NCBI GenBank assembly: GCA_035041965.1
Contig: JAPYMA010001684.1
Coordinates: 1-64,000, forward strand
Length of the DNA stretch: 64,000 nt
Source: Anisakis pegreffii
Taxonomy: Eukaryota; Nematoda; Chromadorea; Rhabditida; Anisakidae
Direction: 5' to 3'
Part shown: piece by piece, positions 38,496 through 50,057 of the stretch
Position numbering within the stretch: position 1 is the stretch's first letter
Layout: every line of letters starts with the position of its first letter
Translations under genes and position numbers: made by a program
The notes under the pieces: generated by a model
Database searches by the model: none
The model's input: the letters and a program-made list of their open reading frames with translations, nothing else
What the model was told of the DNA's origin: nothing

Positions 38496-40638
38496 ATGAA
38501 GTATTTCTCACTGACGTTCGTTTTCGCGTTTGCTATTATTACATTGGATGCGCTTCGTTGCTTTGATGGCAATAGAACGATTCTCAATTTTGAACATGAT
38601 GATGCCGAAGAGGGCTTTCAAGAGGTGCAATGCGAAGGATCCGAATATTGCGTTGAATGGGATTTCCAATCAGGTGGTTATGTGATGCCTCTTTCATTAC
38701 GTTGATGCTCTTCATAACCTAGTTGTTGATGTCGCATAACGAAACATTGATTGTGATAAAAATTGATCAATTTTAATGGTACCTTACCACTGAGATGCGG
38801 TTTATTTTCGATTCGGAATTGCTGAATGTGAAGAATTATACCTTCATCAGCTATGTGAATTTAAATGCTTCATTCAGTTTCAGACAAGTACAACATCTCA
38901 GTGAATGTGAGAGCATGCGAAAAACAAATGGGCCGTTTAATGGGTTTCACCAATTGCAAAGTAAGTGGTTCTTGTATACGTTGATGTGAAACAGCGCCTT
39001 TATTATGCCAATGCTGAACGATGTTTTATTGAAGAAACTGGATAGCGATGAAGACGGGAACGGGTACATGGAGATTGGAAAAGAAATTAGATCGAAAGTT
39101 CGTTGTTGCAATACTGATTTATGCAACGGTAAGTGTACGATTGTCAGAAATATACAAGTAGCGGTTGGAAGTACAAGCCAGAACGAATTGTGCTTTTTTA
39201 TTCCATGAAACCAGTGCAGATCCCTTTGATAAACATTTGCTGAGGAATACTCGTAAATGTCTCGCTAAATTGCATGAATTGAAGCCTACGAATGAAGGTG
39301 TTTTCGGCGATATTTGGATAAATGGCTGACGAAGATTGATCCCAACAAACGATGAAATCCTAAAACACACAGTTCTCGTTACCACGAAGAATTGTCTGTT
39401 TTAGTCACCTATACCGCAACTTTCAGATCCGAAAGCGAAAACTGCAATTGCAAATGAAGGATTGAAGACAAATCCAAACGCTGTGGCTGTTGCTGAAAGT
39501 AGCCCAATGAGACCTTTAATATGTTATTCTGGTACGGAACCGAATGAACCCATAGGAAATTTTCCACCAGAGGATAAATACAAAAGGATGAAGTGCACTA
39601 AGTCGAATTATTGCGTTCAATGGTCAGCCATATCACGTTGGTGTTTTACATGAAGTTGATTTCGTTTATGCCTTACTAACTCTGTTTGTTTGGTATCGAA
39701 AGGAAATACGAAGCGAATCCGTAATGGAGGATCTATTCTTTGGTCACTAGTTCGTTGATTTCAATCATCGGTAATTGCAACTCATTACCATCTTAGAGCC
39801 CCGACACTTCATTCCTGACTATCGATTTCACCGCTCGTTGGAATCGTCGGTTTCCAGTCACACCAGTGACCTGGCTTTCATGTTTTAAAAACATAGTGTG
39901 TGTCGAACTATGACTTGCGGACCCAGAAACTTTTTGTGACCATTTCAGAAATTTCATTAGATACCAGAACATGAAGAAGTTCTCCGATGCCAATTCATAT
40001 CAGTTTTGGAGAAATCTTAGTGACTCCGATAAGTTGTTTTGCTATTCGACAATCATAAGGAATGCAAATACGTAAATCTCTAAGATTTCACTGAGATGAT
40101 CTGAACAGACTTAAGATACTTTCAGGTTCACTTGATAGGGAACGCTACGCGAAATCCTGTCAAGGCGAATTCGAAGACTTACCGGATTTCGATAGAGACA
40201 TTGATTGCAAGGTTTGATATTTCATATAACCATAAATCTTAGTTCCTTGAGTGATTTCTCGCTCTCGAACAGAATCTCTTGCATGATAAATCCTCGCAAA
40301 ATCTTCAGGATGTCACTAACGCATTTTTCTCTTCGTCTTGTGGATTATCATCTGCTCGATTAGATTGCTGATTGCTAGAACTGCGAAAAAGCATATTTAA
40401 GAGCGTTGCGAGCAGAGGGGATAGGCTGGATTTGATGGCCGAAGAAATCATCGATGAACATATATGCACGTATAATGTATGATTGCTTGTTCTATTGTAG
40501 GACTTGATCGAAAATGGTAATGGATGCACAGAAGTTGATAACGGTCATCTCTATAACACACAATGGTGCTGTTGTGCGTCAGATCTGTGCAATAATAACG
40601 GAATGAAATTTGAACCGATTTATATCGAGGCTCAATAA
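38496..40638 (+). CDS. Array gene C: two ET/Ly6-like modules, no mucin tail
   Basis: Exons 38496-38673, 38884-38960, about 38995-39128, 39427-39636, 40126-40211 and 40501-40638. The signal peptide is MKYFSLTFVFAFAIITLDA. Module 1 reads LRCFDGN, EVQCEGSEYCVEW, RACEKQM, TNCK, SKVRCCNTDLCN. The linker starts DPKAKTAIANEG. Module 2 reads LICYSGTEP, MKCTKSNYCVQW, KSCQGEF, DIDCK, DLIENGNGC, WCCCASDLCN, and the protein ends 13 residues later at IEAQ. Joins 3-4, 4-5 and 5-6 are in phase; 2-3 shows the family-wide phase problem. All conserved cysteines are present. The 3' block with GTTGAATAAA is near 40670. Probably a short secreted two-domain protein. Confidence 0.7.
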
Positions 40639-42093
40639 AAATAATTCGCGATAAACTTGCGATCACTGTTGAATAAAAGTATCCTTTATTTTTCAAGAAG
40701 TCATTCAACAGAGCTGGTCTGAAATGATATCAATCACTTGAAGTCATTTGAAAGTTTCTGAGGAAATGTCAACGAGACGTTTTGAGTAGTTTCAATAACT
40801 GATTTGCACCACAGTGCACCCAAGTCCTTATCCGAAATAGTGTTCAGCACTTCATCAGCGTTATGTTAACTTGCCCAAGCTGAACAATCAAACTGGAGGA
40901 AAATCAAAAAGTTGAGAGAATGGTGTAAAAACAGAACGTATGAGAGGACAGAACAGAAAACAATTGAATACTTCGTCAGAAGTGTGCAACACTAATATTC
41001 ACATTAATTGTGATTCTTTGACGATTTTGAAGTGTTTGCGATGTTGTTTTACTTGGGTTCATCTCTTCAGAGGTTGTATCAACCTAAATGTCCATTGAAA
41101 ATATCGGTGAATTGACGAAATTTTCTTCTTTTCTTTGAATTGCTTGCTTTCATTTTTTCGTTATACTGTAACCTGCTCGTTGCAAAAAAAAGCCTTTGAT
41201 TGGAGTTATTGAGCAACGAAATTTTGCCCGTCTGCTGATGTTTTCGGCACGAAAACAACTCCAAAAAGTTGAAAAACATGTGAATGAAAACTTTGAAAAG
41301 CAAAAACAGTAACTGCGTTTCACTCTCGCAATGCTTGTTTCCCTTTGAATATTTGTGTCGTCACGTCATAAAGAGCTTAGCAAGAGGTCCTACATAATGA
41401 TGCCATCACTATTGCACTTCATACTGTCAAATCAATAGTTCCTTGCTCATCGGTAACTGTTGGTTGATCATCGCATAAACACAAACAATTGTGCAAATAC
41501 AGAACAGTAAACGTTCATGGGATCGCTCATAGTGAAGCAATGAAGTGATTCAAGTAATATTCATCAGAAATCACCGATTGCTCCCGCAGATTTATACGTT
41601 ATGTGATATCGATCAGCTTAGTACTAGTGAACTTCGTTTTCGTTGCTCGACTACTGTGTGGCACGATTACTAGCTTCAGCCATCAACTCAAAAATCTCCC
41701 CTCAATATTTTCGAGAAGTGACGCTGGTTACTTTTAGTGTTTCCGATGCAATTGTTGTAGAGCGTATTTCGTATACTAATCAAAAATATGCTCAATTCAC
41801 AGAGGGTTGTGGTGCTCTGCTTGCAATCGATCCAGTCAATCAGGCATAGCGTTAAAGAGAAGCGAACAATTGAGCATGCTTGAACAAAATTCAATTCTCA
41901 ACCGTGAGCAATGTACAATACAAATTAATAGTGCTTCACATAGCGTATACTGGAAAGTACTTTTACATTCCAGTGTCATCTTGTTGTAACTGTACAAATT
42001 TATCAGGTTGATCATAAACCGAAGGTGCGCATATGAAAGTAACACGTTGAAGCAGAGCGCAACAGTCAAATGTAGTTACTGTTCGCTGATAAG
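40639..42093. other. Spacer C-D
   Basis: The gene C polyadenylation block is near 40665-40680. Then comes spacer of the same family as 32040-32800 and 36520-37300, including 'tgcttgctttc' and 'cacgaaaacaactccaaaaa' blocks, and a worn copy of the upstream region seen before genes C and E. No gene is supported. Confidence 0.5.
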
Positions 42094-42326
42094 TAGTGCT
42101 AGGAACCGATAGGTTTTTTTCAACGGTCCCCGATCCAATGCCCTGTCGGGAAACAACAGCAGGAAATTTTTGTGCATCGGTCGTTAGTAACCGATGCTTG
42201 GTTTGCCGATGTTCCTGACCGGACCAGCCCTTTCGGTTGTAGTCGAAATAACCCGACTTTCGATCGGTAATTACCGACCGAATTTTCCGGGGTCCATGCG
42301 GTTCGGCGGTCAACCATCGACCTCTA
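42094..42326. mobile_element. GC-rich 233-bp short inverted-repeat element
   Basis: A compact GC-rich block interrupts upstream sequence that is continuous in genes C and E ('ctgataagtctcaattgtt'). Flanks are an 8-bp direct repeat with one mismatch: ctgataag at 42086-42093 and ctgataaa at 42327-42334. The ends are imperfectly inverted (TAGTGCTAGGAACCGATAGG against TAGAGGTCGATGGTTGACCG). Size, 8-bp duplication and end sequence suit a hAT-type MITE. It carries no ORF of note. Confidence 0.7.
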
Positions 42327-42519
42327 CTGATAAAACCCAATTGTTGAAACTCAGATGAATAGATTTCTTCCAACACAAATAAACAGTCATATAAATATAT
42401 ACATATGTAAATGTGTATATTACGTTGTCCGAAGCAGAACTTTGCCAACCCTCTTACGGTATGTAGTTTTTCTGACAAATTCCATATTTCAGTGAACAAA
42501 TTGGTTGACATTGACAAAA

Positions 42520-44010
42520 AAATAAGAATTATTTCTCATTGATGATCGTTTTGACGTTTGCCACTAATTCAGCAGATGAGGTTCAGTGCTGGCAGGACTA
42601 TAAATATTCTCAAAATTCCGAATATGATGATCCCAACGAGGGCTTTAATGCTGTGCAATGCGAAGCATCAGAAAACTGCGTTGACTGGGGATTAGAGTCA
42701 AGTGGTTATGTGATATCTTTCTCATTGCATTATTCCTCTTCAAAACTACAAAACATGTTGCTCTTCAAAACTCGTAAGGGAACTGATTGCTAAATAGATG
42801 AATGGAATTGAATTTGCTAAAGATGGATCAAATTCAATGGTTTATAACCATTACGATTTTAATGGCTTTAGTTTTGCGTTCGATGGCAAAAATTGAATGC
42901 AGATATTGCAAAAACATCGTTCAGCGTTGTCGGAAATATCGTTCAGTTTGTTGAATGCAGGAATTCTCATATTGTCTATATGGTTCAGCAGCACTTTGAT
43001 GCCACCACACCTGTTTGACTGGTTCGATTCTGAACAGTTGCTGATACATCCTTACAACATTCTATGGTTGAGCATTTTCGCGTATCCTGGTTATTAAAGT
43101 TTAATTCGTCTATGTGAATTTGAATGCTTCAAATTAATTTCAAAGGAGCATAATTATTTAATGAATGTTCATGGAAAAGAGAAACGGACCATCGAATGCC
43201 CCTCATTCCTAACGTTTACTGCAGTCTGATAGTGAGTGTTTTTCTAAATGCTGATCTGAAACAGCGCCTTCTCCATACAAATGCTAAACAATAATGTGTT
43301 GAAGGAACTAAAGGAGAATGAAATCGGGTTTACCAGCATTACGATTAAAGAAAGTGAATGGAGACTAAAAGCTCGATGTTGAAAAACTAATTTGTGCAAT
43401 AGAAGCCTATGAACGTTATGAATAATTAAGCATGCTAGCAGAAATCAACTACTAACACTCAGAATCTAGTGAATATGATAAAAAGACGGAATTAGGAGAC
43501 CTGCACAGGTCCTCTAAACAAGCATGCATTGAGAATTACTGGAAATCATTTCTATGAATTTCAAGAACTGAAGATTATGAATGGTGACATTTTCAGCTAA
43601 TGTTTTTGTACTAGGTTGATGATGATAATTGCATGAACAAACCAGCCGACGAAATTCTTTCACGGGTATTCGTCTATCCATTTTTGACACAAAAGCGCAA
43701 CTTCTAGATCAGAAGCTGAGTGTAGAAGCGACAACCCAAACGATAAATCCAACCTTCCTCCAATGGAATACCCTGAGTTCTCCTTCCCGAATAGAATACC
43801 CTGCATGACAAATCCTCCTAGTGATTACTGTACACATGCACGTATACTGTATAATTGCTTGTTCTGTTGAAGGATTTGATCGAAAACGGTAATGGATGCA
43901 AAACGGTGCGCAATAGTTACCACTGGTAAGCAGGAATATGCTGTTGTGCGTCGCAATTGTGCAATACGAAGGGACTACAACGGACCAGCACATAACTTAA
44001 TTTCGAAGAG
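42520..44010 (+). pseudogene. Array pseudogene D
   Basis: A two-module relative of A-C that is broken in several ways. The start region reads ATAAGAATTATTTCTC where the others have ATGAAGTATTTCTC, and stops follow. Exon 2 has lost bases and its acceptor AG. In exon 3 the conserved CC pair reads TGT TGA (stop at 43380-43382). Most of exon 4 and all of exon 5 are deleted: linker 'ataaatccaacc' near 43741 runs straight into intron-5 sequence. In exon 6 a TAA follows HW at 43927-43929, before an otherwise preserved CCCASQLCN. The Ser/Thr tail is deleted. No restored version is proposed. Confidence 0.88.
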
Positions 44011-44941
44011 ATCGTAGTTTCAAACAGTTAAGGCCGAATGTGCAACCCTACGTTACTATGTGCTTTCGGGAATTTGGTTTGATTGCATTACTTTTTTATG
44101 ATTTCACATTCGTGCAAGGTGTCCGTGAGTTGAAAAATTTTATCACTGTTGAATAACACAATCGATATAGAATGTGTCCGATGCACTTTTTAGATGAATG
44201 GTGACGATCAGTGATGATCGACAACTGCAGTTGTTGCAGCTTCACTCTCGACAACTTAACGCAACCATTGACGCCATAAAGAGCTTATCGAGTAGTGCCA
44301 CGTTATAATGGCATAACTATTGTGCCTCATACTCTCAATCAAATAGCTTCTCATTCACCAGGAAACTGCTCGTTGATCATCAAATAAACGAATTATTATG
44401 TGAATACACAAAAGTGAACGTTTATCGGATCGCTCATAGCGTAATCCATAGCGTAATCCAGAGGTGTACATCATATGCCATCGATTGCTCCCGTTATCAT
44501 TCCAGTTGCGGAATACTGATCAGCATAGTACCAGTGAACTTCGTGTTATTTTGAATATTTCTAACTCAACTCGAACATGATCAATGTACAGAGCGATATT
44601 GCTTCGTACGTCATGTTCGCGAAAGTACCTTCACGCTAGATCGTCAACGTGTCGTAGCTGTTCGAATTTATCGGCTTGCTCATAATCCGAAGTTACGCTT
44701 ATAAAAGTGACATGTTGAAGCTGAAGGCTACAGTCGAATGTGATTCCTGCTTGCTGATAAGACTCAATTGTTAGTGCTGAGATGTACAGCTTCCTCCTAG
44801 TAAAAGCAAATATTAATTTGAATGTATATTTATATTCAGTGACGCTGATCGTGGCTGAAATTTTCATAAACCTTTTAATGCACGTACATTTCTGATAAAT
44901 TCCATATTTTAGGGAACAAATCTGTTGTCATTGGAAAGAAA

Positions 44942-47900
44942 ATGAAGTATTTGTCGCTGATGGTGTTTTTTGCGTTTGCCATTTCTTCATTGGATGCGCT
45001 TCGTTGTATGCAAGGCCGCAGAGACTCTACTGCGGTCAGTGGTAGTGTCGAGGGGGGCTTTCATGATGTAGAATGCCAATCATCAGAATACTGCTTTGAG
45101 TGGAATCTGAAAACAGGTATTTACGGAATAATTTTTCAATTGCGTTGATGTTAAACGTTTACCTCTTTTAAGGGAACATTGATCATGCTAAACATGGATC
45201 AATTTCAGTGGCTCATAACCACTATGACGCGGTTTAGTTTTGAGTTCGGGAAAGTTGAATGTACATATTATCATGCAGGGTATATTTGAAGTCCGTTGTC
45301 ATTCAGCAGCACTTTGATGATTTACCTGATTGACTGGATCGATTCCGAGCAGTTGCAAACAGATCATCACAACACTCCATAATGGAGCATTTCGCGGGGA
45401 CCCCTTCCCCCCGGTCCATTTTTCTTCCCGCGGGGAACCCCCCTCGTGCGAAAAACTGCTTCCCGACGAACACTGATTCCGACCATTATCATATTCCGAT
45501 TGAGCATACTTCATCAGCTATGTGAATTTGAATGTTTCATTCGATTTCAGTATACAACTATTCAACGACTGTGAAGTCGTGCGACAAACAATTTGACCGT
45601 CGAATGTATAGTCATTTCGTATATCCCCACATCGGCCCTGACTGCAACGTGAGTTGGTTTCTCGATACCAGTTGTTCTCACCTTCGTTTGCACCATTACC
45701 CATTTTGATGACCTGGCAAACCGCCATTACCCCAGCCCACTGACACCACGAAATTACCCAGAACGCGTAATTTCTTTTGGCGTTTATTCGCAAAAACACT
45801 AGATAATATTATAGAAACACAAAGCATTAATATCATACAAGCACAATGGGAGCAAGTACATGCGATAGTTCCATTTCATCATCCGAATCAATAAGGCAGT
45901 ACAAGACGATCATGCAAGCATAAAGGGATAAGACGAGCATCCAACAGTTACATACAAATATTCCATTTCATCATGCATATCTTATATCCATCCGTATACA
46001 TGCATCATATCTTATACATAAACAGCTAAGGTACAAAGCGAAAGGTTGATTCACACATCACTTTTGTCCGTAGATCGCTTTGGTTTCCCTGACTTTCGCA
46101 TTCCCCGCGACGATTTCACTCCTTGTGAGAATCACTGTCCTAGATTGCAATCGATTATGATTGCACGAGAAGCCATTGTCTAGGATACGCTTAGTTCAAA
46201 CTGATTTAGATGGATTCTCATTCTTTTCAGACATGTTCTATTCACTCTCATAGCTATTCCATGTGAATATTGTTCTCTTGATGAGTTTTTCTCATTCACA
46301 TCGTCTCATTTCAGTTCACAGTTAGAATCAGTTTCTCATTCTGTAGCATATACCATTTACTGGATACGTTGACGAGTGTTGACAGCCGAAACCAACAATA
46401 CAGCAATCGAATATTATTGCGCAACAACATTCGACAGTCAAATGATCAACTATAGAGTGTATTTTATAGAATGAGAATCTAACTTAAACTGTTGAGTGAA
46501 ATGAATGAGAAATTCGCAAAACAGAACACTTTTGACGAAAAAAGCTGTGAAAGTGATTGTAACGTGTAATAAAAATGAAAGAATGAAAAGCCAGTGAAAA
46601 CGACAGAAAACTCTATTAGGCCCGGAGGAGCTAATGACACTCAGAAAATATGAGAATGAAGAATGTTACCATCAACCAACCGCATTTACATACACCGGTT
46701 GAAAACACCATCACAATGGCGTTCTATCATGAAATAACTATTGCACGAAACATTGCGCTCCCGATCTCTTCTATTACCTTTTGATATATCCAAGTTACCC
46801 AAAGTGGGTAATTTCACCCCCTATGAGAACCACTGTTCTACACGCTGATCTGAAACAGCGACTTTCTTGCGCCAATGCTGAACGATGTTTTATTGAAGGA
46901 ACTGGACAGCGATGCAGACGGAAACTGGAACACGACGCTTGACAACGGAATTATTACATTGAATATGCGCTGTTGCAATACTGATTTATGCAACGGTAAG
47001 TGTATGATTGTCAGAAATGATCGAATACAGAAGCACAAATTAGAATTACAAGCCGAAATGACTTGTGCTTTTTTTCGGAACGTGTGTAGTTCCCTTTGAT
47101 AGACATTTGTTGAGAATTACTCATAATTGTTTCCACAAATTGCATCAACTGATGCTTATGAATGATAGCGTATTCGACCGATGTTTTCATAAATGGTTGA
47201 AGAAGATTGTATGATCCAAACAAGCGAAGAAATTCTTTCACGTATGTTCGCCTTACCATAAAGAACTGTCTGGTTCAGCCACATGGAACGCAACTTTCAG
47301 ATCCGCAATGGACAGCTCCAATTGCAAATAAACCATCGACAACACGGACAAACGCAATGACAGGTGCTCAAATAAGCACTACAAAACCTTTAAAGTGTAA
47401 TTATAGGAGCATCGAACAAGCAGATGATGGAGACACTGAAGTGCAATGCACGAACTCGAAATACTGCGTTGATTGGTTAAGCGTATCACGTTGGTTGTTT
47501 ATATGAATTTGTTTTCGTTTATGCACTAACCGACTCTATCTGTTGGCTATCGAGAGGAATTATAAGGCGAATCCCCAATGGACAGTCGTTTTGTTGCTCA
47601 CTGATGTGTTCATTTGAAGCGTCCGTGATTGCAAATCATTACCGGCATGGGGCCCTGACACTTCATCCCTAACAGTAATATTATTTTCTCCACTCCTTGA
47701 AATCGCCTGTTCGCAGCCACACCAGTGATACACATTTCCCAGCTCAAGATAGCATCCTGTCCCGAACATATGCTTTGTGGACCCCGTGGCTTTTCATGAC
47801 CGTTTTGGAAGACACACTAGGTACCAGAAGTTCTATCAAACAGTTCAGCAATGGAGGTTTCTGACGAAATGTTATTGGTTCCGATAATTCGTTTGCTTAA

Positions 47901-50057
47901 TCGACAATTATGAGGAATGCTGGTTTATAGAATTAAAAGTTTCCAATAACATGAAATAAGGAGACCTCAGACGTTTTCAGCTGTCAGAAAGCCAGTTAAC
48001 ACGAAATTCTGCGAAGGTGAATACAAGGATTTCGAAGAAACTTATGCCGAAAAAGATTTTGATTGCGAGGTTTGATATTTGAGATAATCATAAATCGCAA
48101 TTGCTTGAATGAGTTCTCTTTATCGAACAGAATCCCCCGCTTAATAAATCCTCGCAAAATCTCCAGGATTTCACTAACGCATTATTCTCTTCGTCTTGTG
48201 GATTCCCGTCTGTTCGATTAGATTGACGATTGCTAAAACTGAGGAAATACAAATCTTTCATAGTTGTGAACGGGGGAATAGACTAGATTTGGTGCTCGAA
48301 GAAATCGTTGATGAACATATATATGTGTGTGTATTGTGTGACTAGTTGTTCTATTGTAGAAATTGATCGAAAATGGTAAGGAATGCGAAGTATTGCGAAA
48401 GGATCATGCCTTTAATGTAACAGTATGCTGCTGTTCGTCAGATTTATGCAATGACAGGAGAATAAAGCCGGAAAGTGCAGTGAAACCAATTCGCACGAGG
48501 ATGGCACCAAGCCTAGGTAGGAATTTTGTTCTGACTAGTCAATTTGTAACAACATTGGTTTCAATTGAGACTGCAAGCTTAACTGAGGTTGATAAGCCGG
48601 AAAACTGGAAGTCGATATCGTATGGACGACCATCGCTGACTGAAAGCGAAAATTCGTGATAATCACCTCAATCTTCAAGTGCGGTTGACCCGAATGAGAC
48701 TAGTACCTCGTAGGGTTCATCTCGGTCATCGTTACAATCTGCAAGTACAAGTCAGGAGTAGAAATCTGAGTGAAACGGTTTTTTTAAACGAAATCTGCAC
48801 AGGTCTTTTCGACATGCTTTCGCCGAGGACTGCTCGTAATCATTCCCTCGAAATCCATAGATCGATGATATCCTCAGCTGATGCTTTTGCAATTGTTTTA
48901 TGATGACTACATGATCACATCGGCCCAGAAATTTTATCATGGTTATTCGCCGCCTATCGAGAGAAAATTTTCCATTTCAGACGCAAAAAATAAAAACGCA
49001 AATTTTAGTTCTGAAAACGGCAGCTGAAATTACTACCACAACTCAGGCGATAAATCCAATCGCAGTGACTGATGCTGAAGGTAGTGCTAAAAAACCTTTA
49101 AGCTGCTATGTCGGTGGGGAAACCAAGCAATGCCTTGAATCGGAGTATTGCGTTGATTACTGGGTGACTTCAAGTTGGTTTTTTTTATAATTTGTGAAGG
49201 AAATATGAAACGAATCCGTAATGGAGAGTCTATTCGTTGGTCATTAATTCGTTCATTTAATACGTCAGTAAGTGCAACTCATTAGCGGCAAAGTGCCCCG
49301 ACATCTCATCCCAAACTATCGTTTACTCCGCTCGTTGAAATCGTCGGTTTCCAGCCACACCAGTGATCTGCATTTGCCCAAAGTCTTTTCGTGACCATTT
49401 CATATGACTGATTAGGTACCAAAACGCGGAGAATTTCTCTTATGCCAATTCATTTCAATATTGGAGGTTTCTGAAGAAATGTGAATGATTATTCGACAAT
49501 CATAAGGAATGCAGGTGTACAGAATTCAATAATTCCAATAAGACGAAATGAACAGACCTTAGACACTTTCAGCTCTCAATAAGGCATTGAAGAAGAACAT
49601 AAAAAATTGCGATGGTGAAATCGGCGAATTTGAGGCGATGTTTCCCCGAGGAAATGTTACTTGCAAGGTTTGATTTTTCAGATAACCATAACTCGCATTT
49701 TGTTGAATGAGTTCTCCTTCTCGAACAGAATCTGCCGCTTAATAAATCCTCCTAAAGCATCTAGACTGTCACTGACGCATTGTTCTCTTCACCCTGCGGA
49801 TTCTCGCCTGTTCGATTAGAATGCTAATTGCTGATACTGGGGAAATTCATAATTCCCATTGTTGTGAACCGAGGGAACAGGTCGGATTTGGTGGTCAAAG
49901 AAATTAATGATGAACAATACGTGCGTATATTTTATGATTGTTTGATCTATTGTAGGATTTGATCGAAAATGGTAATGGATGCCATATGTTGCGAGATGAT
50001 GATATCTTTAAATTAAAAGTATGCTGTTGTGAGTCAGATATGTGCAATAATGGGTGA
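44942..50057 (+). CDS. Array gene E: three ET/Ly6-like modules
   Basis: Exons 44942-45116, 45551-45648, about 46859-46995, 47301-47489, 47981-48069, 48360-48516, 49024-49173, 49573-49667 and 49956-50057. The signal peptide is MKYLSLMVFFAFAISSLDA. Module 1: LRCMQGR, DVECQSSEYCFEW, KSCDKQF, GPDCN, MRCCNTDLCN. Module 2: LKCNYRS, EVQCTNSKYCVDW, KFCEGEY, DFDCE, VCCCSSDLCN. Module 3: LSCYVGG, QCLESEYCVDY, KNCDGEI, VTCK, DLIENGNGC, VCCCESDMCNNG, stop. Donor CTA-G|GTAGGA at 48516 and acceptor cggcag at 49023 join modules 2 and 3 in frame, and only one polyadenylation block (near 50280) follows. If that donor is not used, translation ends at 48657-48659 after two modules. Introns 1 and 2 hold insertions. 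The exon 2-3 join has the family phase problem. Confidence 0.62.
45396..45487. mobile_element. Short GC-rich insertion in intron 1 of gene E
   Basis: The intron text of genes A and D ('ttgagcat..ccgcatattccg') is split here by about 90 bp of C/G runs, including 'cttccccccggtccattttt' and 'cttcccgcggggaacccccc'. The base composition is foreign to the neighbourhood. Borders are approximate and no clear target duplication was found, so its class is open. Confidence 0.5.
45669..46835 (+). mobile_element. hAT-like non-autonomous DNA transposon, copy 1
   Basis: A 1,167-bp insertion in intron 2 of gene E. Ends are inverted: CAGTTGTTCTCACCTTCGTT at the left, and the reverse complement of the right end is CAGTGGTTCTCATAGGGGGT. 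Both are followed about 25 bp in by 'attaccca.ttt'. Flanks are a worn 8-bp duplication, ctcgatac (45661-45668) and ttctacac (46836-46843), and the text across the empty site matches genes A and D. The right two-thirds, about 46150-46830, match copy 2 at 63050-63660; the left interior (about 45740-46140) differs and contains a second end-like string 'tgtgagaatcactg' near 46120. No transposase ORF. Confidence 0.82.

Noticed and set aside
41963..42517. 184-codon minus-strand frame upstream of pseudogene D
   Set aside because: It is open mainly because it crosses the GC-rich inserted element; no domain, and absent from the equivalent regions of C and E.
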